A stretch of DNA of 21,833 nt from Polymyxa betae. Its lineage: Eukaryota > Endomyxa > Phytomyxea > Plasmodiophorida > Plasmodiophoridae. Within the stretch, counting starts at the first letter, position 1; each line of letters opens with the position of its first letter. Below the pieces are notes generated by a model. It saw only the letters and a program-made list of their open reading frames with translations, ran no database searches and had not been told where the DNA came from. Of the stretch, positions 1 through 8,831 are shown piece by piece. Position numbers and translations under genes: made by a program. Location: positions 1-21,833 of the forward strand of contig RBZT01000708.1 of NCBI GenBank assembly GCA_003693705.1, written 5' to 3'.

Positions 1-560
1 TAATATTTAATAAATCTGATACAATGGTAATCTAAAACGCATCTAGGGAATGTTCCATGAGGTCCAAAGTCTCTGAAGATGGTTCTGAGCTGATTATCAC
101 ATTGCTGGATAAATTTACCTCCGCATAACCTTTTTTGAATCCAGGCATTAAGACAATTGAAGAGCTGTTCAATATTCCGGAGAGCAAAATGCTTAGTGCT
201 ATTTTCAACGAACCCTCGCAGCTTATAACATATGTGATCCATCTGGGCAAATCAGTTGCTACACGGCCTGAAATTTGACCGGTCAAAACAGCAGATGGAA
301 CTACTGTCCGCACCGTATTTCTGTTAACTTTTCGTAAAGATGACAGTGATGATGATGCCGACGTGCTTTGATTGCTTTTTGAGTTTTCCCAACACCAATA
401 AATGCTCAAATACAATAAAACACTAACTTACCGCATCTTGCTAAGGAATATTATGTGTAAGACTAAGCATGCCCGAATAATGTCTGCCATTTGGAAGTTG
501 CAGTACAGTAATTCCGTCTATTTGGACTCCTGCTAATAATCCCTGAACCCTGAAATAGGA
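1..560. other. No recognisable gene
   Basis: Two overlapping minus-strand frames are open here. One spans 32-415 (127 codons, non-ATG start). The other runs from about 255 to the window edge and contains MDHICYKLRGF; its residue mix (K, Q, C, F, R) looks more protein-like than the 127-codon frame. I recognise neither. A GTAAGT at about 426-431 on the minus strand could be a 5' splice site, but the nearest acceptor gives an intron below 30 bp. This may be the tail of a transposon gene whose remainder lies left of the window. Confidence 0.2.
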
Positions 561-574
561 CTTGAAAAGTTAAA

Positions 575-615
575 TAAGACCCTGGACCCAGGTTGTGAAT
601 CCTTCCAGGGTCTTA
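575..615. repeat. Perfect 12-bp inverted repeat (hairpin)
   Basis: TAAGACCCTGGA at 575-586 is repeated as its exact reverse complement TCCAGGGTCTTA at 604-615, with a 17-nt loop. A related motif TAAGACCCT recurs in direct orientation at 952-960, just outside the Harbinger remnant. The neighbouring 541-556 is also CCCTGAA-rich. It may be a transposon terminal or subterminal repeat. No target duplication could be assigned. Confidence 0.5.
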
Positions 616-989
616 ATAAACAGACTTGCTTAATCAGCGTATCGGTCGATGATATGATATTTCTCAAGGGTCAAGGATCGATTCCGTGTTCATGCTATAA
701 TTGTTTCCTCAGAACTCAGGCAACCACACCGATTTGTTCTGTCATGGTGTTCGGACACAAGGTGAGTTGCCCTAACGTTTGGAGAGAAGATGTGAGTGCA
801 ATGCCAATTTGCCTTTCATTCATTACTTTTTCAAGATTGCAATCCGCCAAAGCACGTACTTCAGTAAATCATACTCGAATTAGGTTCCTTTGCATTTTTC
901 GCTTAGTCTGTTATGTAAGGCCCTCAAGGCTCATAATTTTGAAAACCTCTTTAAGACCCTCAACCCTGGCTGAAAGTACACTAGTCTTA

Positions 990-1714
990 TTAGCCGGAAT
1001 TACTGTATTGCCTGTACGTAATACGATTCGGTTTTTGGTTCGATGAAAGCTTTAAGGTCTTAAACCGATTCTTCAGGATGCCGTTTGCTCTTTCAACAGC
1101 TATCCGTGTCCTCGAGGGTAAATAATCAAACGCGAGCTCATCAGCTGGCGTTTTTCCGCTATTGGAAATGGAATCATTTCGTACACATATCATTTCGGCA
1201 CAATTTTGTGATTGCTATTACCAAATTGAGAGTAATTGAAAACCGCTTTGTCGTTGGGAGATCCTGGACGTAAATCATACGAGCATATACGGCACTTATA
1301 ATCTATGACGATTTATGCATTGATTGCAAGGTGAAATTTGCGACAGTAAACACTCCTCAAAATCTTCTGGTCGTTCAATCTCAAACAACGATCCATCGAT
1401 AGCCAGGCACCCGTTTGGGAAACTGCATCGCATGTTTCAACCCATTCCGCATCGTTTTCAGGAACATTGACGAATAGTGGTTCCAGGATGTCCCAAAAAC
1501 TTCTACCACTTGCCAGATAAATCGATATGCAGAACACTTGCTCATGGCCGAATTTTTTAACTGACGACGCTAGATGAGTCAGGTTATAGAGAGCGACCGC
1601 AACTCGTTCCCGAACCAAGAAAACAGGGTTGTGGTGTATAGAATCGTTGACGTGTAACCAATGCTTTTCGACTAGATCGCAAATAGTATAGAATATCGAC
1701 CTTGAACAATGAAA
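990..1714 (-). pseudogene. PIF/Harbinger-type DDE nuclease, broken
   Basis: This is a remnant of a PIF/Harbinger transposase (DDE_Tnp_4-like nuclease), an RNase-H-fold enzyme that cuts and pastes its element. Read on the minus strand across several frames it shows, in order: a helical N-terminal part with RERVAVALYNL (about 1580-1615); the first catalytic Asp in CLAIDGSLFEIERP (about 1370-1405); YCRKFHLAINA then IVIDYKC after one in-frame TAA (about 1295-1345); RPGSPNDKAVF with the second Asp region (about 1240-1270); and the Glu motif VERANGILKNRFKTLK (about 1050-1100). At least two frameshifts and the TAA separate these blocks. The usual LGDxAYP block between the second Asp and the Glu is not readable. 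The frame is open upstream to about 1714, where a TAG stops it. There is no partner gene or clear terminal inverted repeat. The family call is confident because motif order and spacing agree. Confidence 0.8.
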
Positions 1715-1719
1715 CTAAT

Positions 1720-3100
1720 CAATAAACCAACCAATATCGAATGATGCGTGAGCGTCTGCAGTTTCTAATTGCGACTGTCAGAAAGAGATTGTCTCACACC
1801 CTGCGAAGCAAACGATCGCCCATTCATGTCAAGAAATGCTTCAGCAATTGAATTTCCAACGATGCCACAGCCATCCATCCCGACCCCCAGGATGCTATCA
1901 GTGGAGACGACTCGACAACTCCGTGAGCGCATTACCTAGATGATTATTGCGAATTTCAAGAATTTTGTCCGTGCGCAATTCATAGAGCCCTAGAATAAGA
2001 AAAATAAAAACCCCGTGGCGGGTTTATTTTTTTGAGCCCGGTTATCCTGAATGAGGAATCTGTTTGAAATGAGTCATCTAAGACGTAGATTTGCTGTAAA
2101 TCTGGGCATTAAGCCAGGCCTCGTTAAATTTGGCAGACTAATAATAGATGCCAAATTTACCAAAATTAAGGAAACAAAATATGCCAAAATTATCCAGAAA
2201 AACATGATTTCGGTTTTGAACAGAAAACAAAGCTTTAACGATTGATACTCGTCGTTCAGTCTATAGTGAAGTTTTTGGGCCTCTTTCGCCTGAGGAAATC
2301 GCTGGTCGTGAACAGCATGAGCATTCTGGGTCTTTTCTGTCGTCCATGGTGATGTCTCATGATTTCTTAAAGACCAAGGGTTGTTTATTTCCGCAATGAT
2401 AAAAAAGAACATGGCCGAATGGGATCCGCAAATGTGGTAACAAGAGCTGGGACAGCTTTTGGTGCGTTTTGTTGACGGAGTTGCAAATTTTATGCTTTGA
2501 GAGATTCGAAAACAACCCAATCGACCACTGCAAGCCCACCGTTTTCCCCCAAAAGCTTTGCCGGCTGCGTGGTCGTGAGTTTGGGATAATTATTGCACAA
2601 TACCACGGCTTCATTCCGGCAATCATGGCTTCTGGTCAAAGACCCGATTCCCCACATTGCAATCATTTGCAAGAGCCTTGGCAACTCTGTTTCCAAATAC
2701 TTCCACTGTCGAGTAGGACATCTCCACTCTTGGGTGGAAAACGAGTACCGCCAGTCAATTGCTGATCTTTTCACTTGAAAGAGTGATGCAATCAAAGCAG
2801 TATAAAAAGTGCGCTTCTCATTGGAAGCCTATTCGCGTTCTTATTCACGTTTCTAATCCCGGTGCAAAGCCCTCAATTTCAACCTACACGATCGTCCAAG
2901 CATTGCATTCTACGCTGGTGAGTTTTTCAAGGTTTTGTTTACCAACAGATTGCTACACCGAAACAATCCACGAAACATTATCGAAATAGCATGTGCTATT
3001 GTGAAGCTAGAGGACGAGGAAGAAGTCTATAAATAAATTGATGATGTGCTGTTACGGTTACAGCAAGCAAGTCTTGGAGACGTCGGTCTCGAACTTCTTC
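1720..3100. other. Unassigned stretch, no recognisable gene
   Basis: Several open frames of 60-150 codons overlap on both strands (for example 2074-2520 minus, 2490-2795 minus, 2469-2765 plus), but none shows a motif I know. Between about 2870 and 3120 one plus frame reads IAFYAGEFFKVLF and later IDDVLLRLQQ, with one in-frame stop. It is plausible protein but unidentified. This could be sequence internal to an unknown element, or decayed transposon DNA. Confidence 0.3.
2001..2033. repeat. A/T-rich imperfect hairpin
   Basis: An A-rich arm ending in ACCCC and an arm GGGTTTATTTTTTT form an imperfect hairpin around GTGGC, with about a 2-nt bulge. It sits roughly 290 bp upstream of the readable Harbinger frame and may be a subterminal structure of that element. 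The role is unknown. Confidence 0.35.
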
Positions 3101-3119
3101 GATTGGGTGTAAAAGAAAG

Positions 3120-3608
3120 ATGGCGTCCCAGGCCGAAAGCCACGAGAATAGCAACCGTGAGCTTGAAGAGAATCCAGAGGAGAAAGGCGCCGATTAACCA
3201 GCATTGGTTCGTAATGATCCACTAGCAGCTCCAAAAAAACGACGCATCGATGGAGACTTCGATGTAAGTGTCCGCGATTTCTCTAAACTGACCGATACAA
3301 GGACCAAGCTGAAGAAAATTCTTCACATATCTCAGCAGTCGGCTGGTCATAGGGTTGCTGACTTCTCATCATCTTTCAGTTCTTTTCATTATACTGTGGC
3401 TGCTCCAATTTTGAAATGTTTCACGGTGCACTGTGATAGTGACGAGAACGAGTTTATTCGTCGTTGGGGCAACAATTTTTCTCACAGCGATTGGAAGAAG
3501 AAAAAATGTCCAGGTACAGTAACAACTCTAAATCAGCAGATCATTTTGGATTTTTTAGAAATCTCAATAAACTGTTCCAATTTCTTCATTGCCAAAATCG
3601 TGATGTGA
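3120..3608 (+). CDS. Unrecognised reading frame with one internal stop
   Basis: An ATG at 3120 opens a frame beginning MASQAESHENSNRELEEN. It hits TAA at 3195-3197 after 25 codons, then continues in the same frame to 3608 (about 163 codons in all). The first 45 residues are acidic and basic, with a nuclear-localisation-like patch PKKRRI. A GTAAGT at about 3263 could be a 5' splice site, which would remove much of the later frame; AG acceptors lie at about 3335-3340. No domain is recognised. It lies directly downstream (in plus coordinates, tail side) of the hAT-like pseudogene on the other strand. It may be a transposon partner gene or chance coding. Confidence 0.25.
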
Positions 3609-3744
3609 AACTGAAAGTAATATCCATTGTCATCAAGAATCTGCGTACGCATTTTCTTTGACCTACCCTTCTCCTACCCCCGACAATAAAGGTATATGAT
3701 ATTGTCCAATCTCCAACAGACACGTTATCAAGCTTTGTTTCCAA

Positions 3745-5140
3745 CTGGTCATGCTTCAATGGACCTTCCACTTCAGTCATCCTCTTGTCGCGGTCAACCA
3801 TGCTCCGCATTTTCCATTCCCTGCTGGGTCATCAGATTTCGATTCTGTAAAGCCCTCACTGTGCAATTGAAAGTCTCAAATCTCGCAAACACAGCGTCGA
3901 CGATTGGCCAATTCCATTCAGGTGGCTTGACCTGATCGGCTCAACGCGCTGAGAAGAAAACATTCAAATGATCGTAATGCTGGTGCTGCCACTCCGTCCA
4001 AGAGCCATGAACGAGCCAACGTGTGGTCGTCTTGGGACACTTACTTCCATTTCGCGAATCAGGTTCTCTTGTTTGCGTAAACTGTTAGCAATTTTGTCCA
4101 CAATGGAGATGGATTCGCCTCCAAAGAGAATATTGAGACGTTCCTTAACGACAAGTTCAATTTGATGCAGCATGCACCATGTTCTGTGAATTGGAAACAA
4201 AGAATCACGTTCCAACAATGGCACTACACCTCCAATTCGTCCGGTTAGAGCGTTTGCTCCATCTGAAGCAATTCCTTCCATCTTTTCTCCAGGATGATCA
4301 CAAAACGTTAACAACCTTCACGGTGAGGTCATAAATGTTCACCGCAGTGTGTTTGTCAAACATAGGTTCCGCTGCAACGTGGATATTGTGAAGATGATTC
4401 TTATAATGAAAACGAATCCGCATCGCTAAGTAAGTATCACCACAATGTCTCGAGAAATCAAGGATAATGGAAAATCCATGAACCTCAGGAGATTCAAGAA
4501 ATTCGTTAAGGATCGTGAGATTGACAGCAACCAAGATTCGTGCAAAAGTCGAAACTTGAGCGTCCGAGATGGACCTAATTTTTCCGACTCCTAACAACAG
4601 CTTCGAAGATTCCAAAAACGGCAGAGGGATAAGTGAGCTGTAACGAGATGGAATTGGAGCGGATGCTTGATTCGGACAGTGTAGTGCTGAACGACATCGT
4701 CTCTTCCCGATTCAGGCACAGCGAGTGCAAGCGCTCGTTGATAAGATGCAGATCCGTGGTCTTCTGTGTTGACGAAAACATCACCGATAATCACCTCGAT
4801 AACGCCGCGATGGAGAACGAAGGACAAAGGTTGATCTCTGGAGCCAAAATGAGAATGCAATTTGTTAGAGTGCGGCTAAACATAAAAAATTGCTTCTTGG
4901 CATCATGATCAACAGCTTGATATGCAGAGAACTAGGTAGCATGCTGCCCCTTATGATGACTGGTATAATTTTGGATTTAACGACTCCCAGGCTATGATTC
5001 TGTTTGTCTATTTTCGAGCTCGGGTTTCACCAGAATCTTTCTTTCCGAAATACACACAAAACTGGCAACGAACCGAGAGGGTTCGTTTGGTATCAAGGTC
5101 AGTATGCATGACCTTGAGGCCATATTTCAATTCGTGAGCA
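3745..5140 (-). pseudogene. hAT-like transposase-family protein, multiply frameshifted
   Basis: Reading down the minus strand gives a nearly full-length protein in pieces. A zinc-finger start comes first: SVRCQFCVYFGKK (about 5040-5085), then after a frame change NYTSHHKGQH (about 4940-4970), together a C-x2-C...H-x4-H BED-like finger. It is followed by a helical block with VIEVIIGDVF (about 4795) and HYTVRIKHPLQFHL (about 4640-4685). An RNase-H-like core follows, with HGFSIILDFSRHCGDTYLAM (about 4425-4490), DKHTAVNIYDLTVKVV, SDGANALTGRIGGV (about 4220-4265), WCMLHQIELVVKE (about 4145-4185) and SLRKQENLIREM (about 4045-4080). After another shift come TTTRWLVHG, PPEWNWPIVDAVFARF and NRNLMTQQGM (to about 3800). 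I recognise this architecture, from memory, as a family common in Phytophthora-type genomes. At least four frameshifts and several stops make it dead. Neither end was defined by inverted repeats. Confidence 0.75.
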
Positions 5141-5383
5141 GGCGAAACGGAGTTCGGCTCATTGGGAATGGTCGACTGGGTGTGATGACCGCAAAAAAGC
5201 CAGGTAGACAGCTACTCAGCAACCTCTCGGCATATCACTCAGTCCGTGAAAAAAAATGTAGCGTATCTGGCGTCGTTCTGTTTCGCAGTGACGCGACCGG
5301 TTCTTGAATCACTTTACATTAACGAGTCATGATCGAGGCCCAGCTTCGACGACGCATTTTCATCGAATTAAATTTCATGATAG
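5141..5383. other. No gene recognised
   Basis: A short plus frame (5104-5307) overlaps the N-terminal zinc-finger region of the minus-strand hAT-like pseudogene and looks like a shadow. Nothing else stands out. Confidence 0.4.
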
Positions 5384-5487
5384 AATCGGGTTTAAATTAC
5401 CGTTATCGATTCCTGCGACCTTAGTAGAATTTGAGTGCTCGAGCTAAAACCCTAACCCCGGCTCAAGTACGCTACACAAACCCGATT
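5384..5487. repeat. Small inverted-repeat unit, MITE-like
   Basis: AATCGGGTTT at 5384-5393 is repeated inverted as AAACCCGATT at 5478-5487, bracketing 84 bp without coding capacity. The right arm also forms a tight hairpin, CCCGAT (5481-5486) with ATCGGG (5493-5498) around TTTATT. Read outward-in, the right end GGGTTTGTGTAGCG matches 11 of 14 positions with GGGCATGTATAGCG at the far end (11079-11092) of the subterminal region next to Harbinger A. A relation to Harbinger termini is therefore possible. No clean 3-bp target duplication is visible. Confidence 0.4.
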
Positions 5488-5933
5488 TTATTATCGGGGT
5501 CAAGTTCAATAATGGCATTACATATGAAGACATTTTAGATGCAATCACTCAGCTGCGAACAGAGCTTCGGAAGCTACGCGATCGCCAGGACGGGCAGAAC
5601 CAGACAATAACAGCAATCGTCCAGTCTTCGGCCAAAGCGGCGATCAATAGTTTGAGTACGTCTCAGCCGGATCTAATATCATGTTTACAGCAACAGATAG
5701 CATCAGAGGCGACGACTTCGGCTGGTGATGGTACGTCAAGCAGGCCAAATGACTCGTCTGCATCCCCACCAGTGGCGGCCGGTACATCTGGTGCGCCTTC
5801 GGCAGCTGGGGCCAGTACGACAGCTGAATCGGCAGCGACGACAGGGATCATTGGTGGACTCCAATTTGCTGGCTTTTGGTTTGTCAGCTGGATTTCCGGC
5901 ACCGGTTTCTGGTTCTCTCCTCTCAGAATTTGA
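5448..5933 (+). CDS. Helical, Ala/Ser/Thr-rich frame of unknown origin
   Basis: An open frame without a usable ATG runs from 5448 to a TGA at 5931-5933. The readable protein part starts around ITYEDILDAITQLRTEL (about 5508), a likely coiled coil, and continues through QNQTITAIVQSSAKAAI and a Ser/Thr/Ala-rich linker (about 5700-5850). The last 25 residues are Trp/Phe/Gly-rich and look like out-of-frame translation. The coiled coil followed by a low-complexity linker resembles a retrotransposon gag start or a transposon accessory protein, but I recognise no family. It overlaps the MITE-like unit at its 5' end. Confidence 0.3.
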   Translation, partial: NPNPGSSTLHKPDFIIGVKFNNGITYEDILDAITQLRTELRKLRDRQDGQNQTITAIVQSSAKAAINSLSTSQPDLISCLQQQIASEATTSAGDGTSSRPNDSSASPPVAAGTSGAPSAAGASTTAESAATTGIIGGLQFAGFWFVSWISGTGFWFSPLRI

Positions 5934-5939
5934 TGCCTC

Positions 5940-6282
5940 TGCGACCGTTCCCTCGATTTTCTCGTTTTACAGCTGTTGAAAGTCTTTTATGAAATGAGAA
6001 TTATATAGGATAAACCATACTAGGGGACTTCCATATAGTGTCAAAACTCCGCTGCGGACTTTCCACCTACCAGTGTTCTTGCCACGCTCCACAGTGTCAG
6101 CCCGGTCTCCCTTGTTCACCATCGCAACTCAGAGAACAGCAAGACGATAGATACCGAATGGCTAAAAGTGCTATTCTAGAAACAATGAGGCGACTTTACT
6201 GTTAGGCCGAGGTCTAGGAAATCCTGTTTATTCCGTAATAAGCGTAAATATAGGAGAAACGGTGGACTCTTGGGAATTCAGC
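5940..6282. other. No gene recognised
   Basis: Nothing codes convincingly here on either strand. The segment lies between the Ala/Ser/Thr-rich frame and the left half of the minisatellite. Confidence 0.4.
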
Positions 6283-6359
6283 AACGACGATGGCGAGAGA
6301 AGTAACGGCGGAGGCAGTAGAGACAGTGGAAACAGTGAGGACGTCGGAGACAGTGAAAA
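6283..6359. repeat. 18-bp minisatellite, left half (interrupted)
   Basis: Degenerate units built on GGAGACAGTGAGGACG (for example 6321-6356) continue on the other side of the copia element at 8832. The two halves plus the target duplication show that the array was one block before insertion. The left half is more diverged than the right. Confidence 0.65.
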
Positions 6360-6364
6360 CGACG
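6360..6364. repeat. Target-site duplication, left copy (CGACG)
   Basis: CGACG immediately precedes the left LTR. CGATG immediately follows the right LTR at 8827-8831. Four of five bases match, consistent with a 5-bp integration duplication that has since mutated or that arose in a repeat-rich target. Confidence 0.7.
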
Positions 6365-6536
6365 TGATAGAAAGCAACTAAGGAGGTGCTGCTGTGGGTA
6401 AAGATAGCAAGAGTGAGTATTTATATAGGGCAGTAACCAGATCATAAGGTAGGCGATCACGTGACAATTATGAGATCGCATCATGAAGACTGTAGTATTG
6501 AATCGGCGCGCAGCCCAGATGACGACTGTTCTAACA
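6365..6536 (-). repeat. Copia 3' LTR (172 bp)
   Basis: On the minus strand the LTR begins TGTTAGAACAG and ends TTGCTTTCTATCA. It is bounded upstream by the polypurine tract at 6537 and downstream by the target duplication. It aligns without gaps to the LTR at 8655-8826. Confidence 0.93.
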
Positions 6537-6545
6537 CCCTCCTCT
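6537..6545 (-). promoter_or_regulatory. Polypurine tract
   Basis: AGAGGAGGG on the minus strand directly abuts the 3' LTR start. This is the expected primer for plus-strand DNA synthesis in LTR elements. Confidence 0.85.
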
Positions 6546-8165
6546 ATCGGAAGCTCCTCAAACGGCGACAAAGACTGCGGAATAGAGCTGGCTCAAGAGG
6601 CTTTGTCATGATATCTGCAAGGTTCTCTTTAGACTCATTATAACGGAGCTTGATATTTCCTTTTTGAATCAAGTCTCGGATATAGTGATGGCGAACGTCA
6701 ATATGTTTGCAACGACGGGTTACGTTTTCGGAAACTGCCAAAGCAATGGTTGCTTGATTATCCTCATACATCACAGTTGTCGCTTGCTCAAAACCTATGT
6801 CATTGAGGAGGTTGCGACACCAGATCAGTTCTTGGCAAGCCGATGAAGCAGATATATATTCTGCCTCCGTACTGCTCAGCGAAACGCAGGTCTGTCGTTT
6901 CGAACACCAGTATATCGGTCTGTTGATTAAGAAAACAGAACCCTAAATGGAACGTCGCGTTTGCTGATCACTTGCGAAATCAGAGTCCACATAAATGCGC
7001 AATTGCATGTTATCTGCGCATCCAGAATATTGAATACCGAGGTCATGATTAGATTGAAGATAACGAAGAATACGCTTGACTGCCTTAACGTGATTCCAAC
7101 AAGGATTAGAAACGAGACGAGCACAGTAATTGACAGCTGTAGCAATGTCAGGCCGAGTATAAACGGCAGCATACATGAGGCTGCCCACGCATTCGCGGTA
7201 AGTGAATTTTGGACAGGACGACGATGAAGAGATTGGAAGATTAAGAGTAGATTTCACCATAGGAGTTGGCCGCGGCTGTGAATCCTCCATCTTGTAATGC
7301 GACAGTATTTGGCGAATATATTTACCTTGCGATAGATGGATGGCGCCATTGAAATCGTTATAATTGACGTGCATGCCTAATATTGAAGTTAACATACCTA
7401 GGACCTTCATGTTGAAACTTGACATCAGCTTCAATTTGACTTCAGTGAGGATATGGTGCGATTGTGAAGCAATAGCAATGTCATCAACATATAAAGCAAG
7501 CAGGACGAGATCGGCATCAGATCCGCGAATGAACAGGCAAGGCTCATAATTATTAGCACGGAATCCAATATTGATGAGAACGCTGTGAACAGTCTTTCAC
7601 CACGCCCTTCCGCTGTGTTTCAGGCCGTAAACAGCCTTATTCAGACTGCATACAAGTCGGCCGCCGTCAGGACAATGTTGTTCAAAACCGGCGGGCTGGC
7701 TCATGTAGATCGTTTCACTGAGTGGAGAATTCAGAAAAGCAGTAACGACATCCAGATGGTGTGGTTTGATGCGATAAAACGCACAGATTGCGAAGAAGAC
7801 TCGCAGACTGGTCATCGAAATGACGGGAGCGAAGACGTCTGTTTAATCGGCACCATATTGCTGAGAGAACCCTTGTGCAACAATCCGGGCTTTTTATCGT
7901 TCCGGTTTCCCGGCAGCATCTGTCTTCAATCTGAAAACCCATTTGGAGCCCATAATGTTGACTTCCTTTGGTGCAGGAACAAGGTCCCAGGTCCGGTTAC
8001 GCTGGTGGCTTTCGAATTCTTCCAGCATTGCTGAATGCAAGGAGTCAGAATCAAAAGCATTAACAGCTTGCCTGTGGGATTGCGGCGAGTTCTTGATGTT
8101 CGATGTAAACAGACAGAATCCGGCAAGGGCACGGGTTCGGATGTCGTCTGGAGTGTATCGGGAAC
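6544..8165 (-). pseudogene. Copia reverse transcriptase-RNase H fragment
   Basis: Minus-strand pol remnant. From upstream: a linker with YTPDDIRTRALAGF, the pre-RT motif MGSKWVFRLKTD (about 7930-7965), KARIVAQGFSQ, LDVVTAFLNSPL (about 7740-7775), NKAVYGLKHSGRAW (about 7600-7640), the RT active site ALYVDDIAIA (YVDD at 7480-7491), ILGMHVNYN, VGSLMYAAVYTRPDIA, then RNase H with STEAEYISAS and YEDNQATIALA (about 6745-6770) and the C-terminal KENLADIMTKPL. In-frame stops: TAA at 7894-7896 and 7843-7845 (both where Tyr is expected), TGA at 7597-7599 (Trp position) and TAG at 6943-6945. Apart from these the frame is continuous from about 7965 to 6544, which suggests decay by point mutation. Integrase and protease are missing, removed by the deletion at about 8165. 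Confidence 0.92.
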
Positions 8166-8169
8166 GAAA

Positions 8170-8621
8170 CCGCTCTACAAGATGACATAGAGGATCTCAT
8201 CATCTCCAATAGTGGCATTAGCGTTGGCTAGCTCTCTTTTCTTTTGTAATACAGCGTCGAGATATGAAGCCATATTACGACAATCATGGAAACGGAGATT
8301 ATGCAACTCAGCTCTGCGTCACTCTTTGCCATTCGCAGAACACATTTCGTGAGCGCTCGTCTTTCCCAAGATTTTGATCTTCATTTCTTGATCGATGCAT
8401 CTCAGGATCTGACTTTTCGCAAGAGAGTGGCGTAAATTATACTCTTTCAATGCGGTCGAGTCCGGCTCACTGGGAAGGGATTCCGTGTTGTCAATGATTG
8501 ACCACACGTTGAGTGCCTCTGCTGCGAGCTGAAACTCGAACGCCCATATCGAGAAATTGTCACTCGAGAGCAACTCTCCAACAAACTTTCCGGACGCAGC
8601 GGTGACGAGAGATGAACTCAT
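8170..8621 (-). pseudogene. Copia gag N-terminal fragment
   Basis: An ATG at 8619-8621, 19 bp inside the primer-binding site, starts MSSSLVTAASGKFVGELLSS. NFSIWAFEFQLAAEALNVW follows, typical of copia gag (UBN2/DUF4219-like) N-termini, and then SQILRCIDQEMKIKIL. A frameshift near 8330 moves the reading to ELHNLRFHDCRNMASYLDAV and GDDEILYVIL, ending in TAG at about 8175. There is no CCHC zinc knuckle, because the element's internal deletion begins here. Confidence 0.85.
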
Positions 8622-8639
8622 TGACGTACGCGCGTGAAT

Positions 8640-8654
8640 GCTGGGCCTATAACC
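8640..8654 (-). promoter_or_regulatory. Primer-binding site, copia half-tRNA-iMet type
   Basis: The minus strand reads GGTTATAGGCCCAGC directly after the 5' LTR. Drosophila copia has the nearly identical GGTTATGGGCCCAGT, which pairs with an internal fragment of initiator methionine tRNA. This fixes the element's strand and its LTR inner boundary. Confidence 0.88.
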
Positions 8655-8826
8655 TGATAGAAAGCAACTAAGGAGGTGCTGCTGTGGGTAAAGATAGCAA
8701 GAGTAAGTATTAATATAGGACAGTAACAAGATCATAAGGTAGGTGATCACGTGACCATTGTGAGATCGCATCATGGAGACTGTACCATTGAATGGGCACG
8801 CAGCCCAGATGACGACCGCTCTAACA
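8655..8826 (-). repeat. Copia 5' LTR (172 bp)
   Basis: The gap-free partner of 6365-6536, with the same TG...CA ends. It is followed on the plus side by CGATG (8827-8831), the second target duplication copy. Confidence 0.93.
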
Positions 8827-8831
8827 CGATG

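Larger units (their letters stand above)
6365..8826 (-). mobile_element. Ty1/copia retrotransposon, internally deleted, LTR to LTR
   Basis: A 2462-bp element on the minus strand has two equal-length 172-bp LTRs, a primer-binding site, a gag start, an RT-RNase H block and a polypurine tract. Autonomous copia elements usually run about 4.5-5.5 kb. Here gag joins the segment just upstream of RT at about 8165, so the gag zinc knuckle, protease and integrase are absent. The RT-RNase H frame carries at least four in-frame stops. The LTRs differ at 14 of 172 positions by my hand alignment (9 transitions, 5 transversions, no indels), so the insertion is not recent. It sits within a minisatellite with a 5-bp target duplication. 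It is a deletion derivative, not a TRIM, because recognisable RT remains. Confidence 0.92.

Noticed and set aside
654-1046. 130-codon plus frame
   Set aside because: Partly antisense to the Harbinger remnant, which has the real motifs on the minus strand; no domain of its own.
6022-6055. GGGGACTTCC...CTCCGCTGCGG as the left terminus of Harbinger A
   Set aside because: Only a few bases agree with the right-end candidate, and no TTA/TAA duplication is present.
7585-8034. 149-codon plus frame inside the copia element
   Set aside because: Antisense to the RT region, where YVDD and other motifs are on the minus strand.
6365-8826. RIP-like (C-to-T) hypermutation of the copia LTRs
   Set aside because: By hand count the LTR differences are 9 transitions and 5 transversions in both directions, without a directional or dinucleotide bias that I can see.
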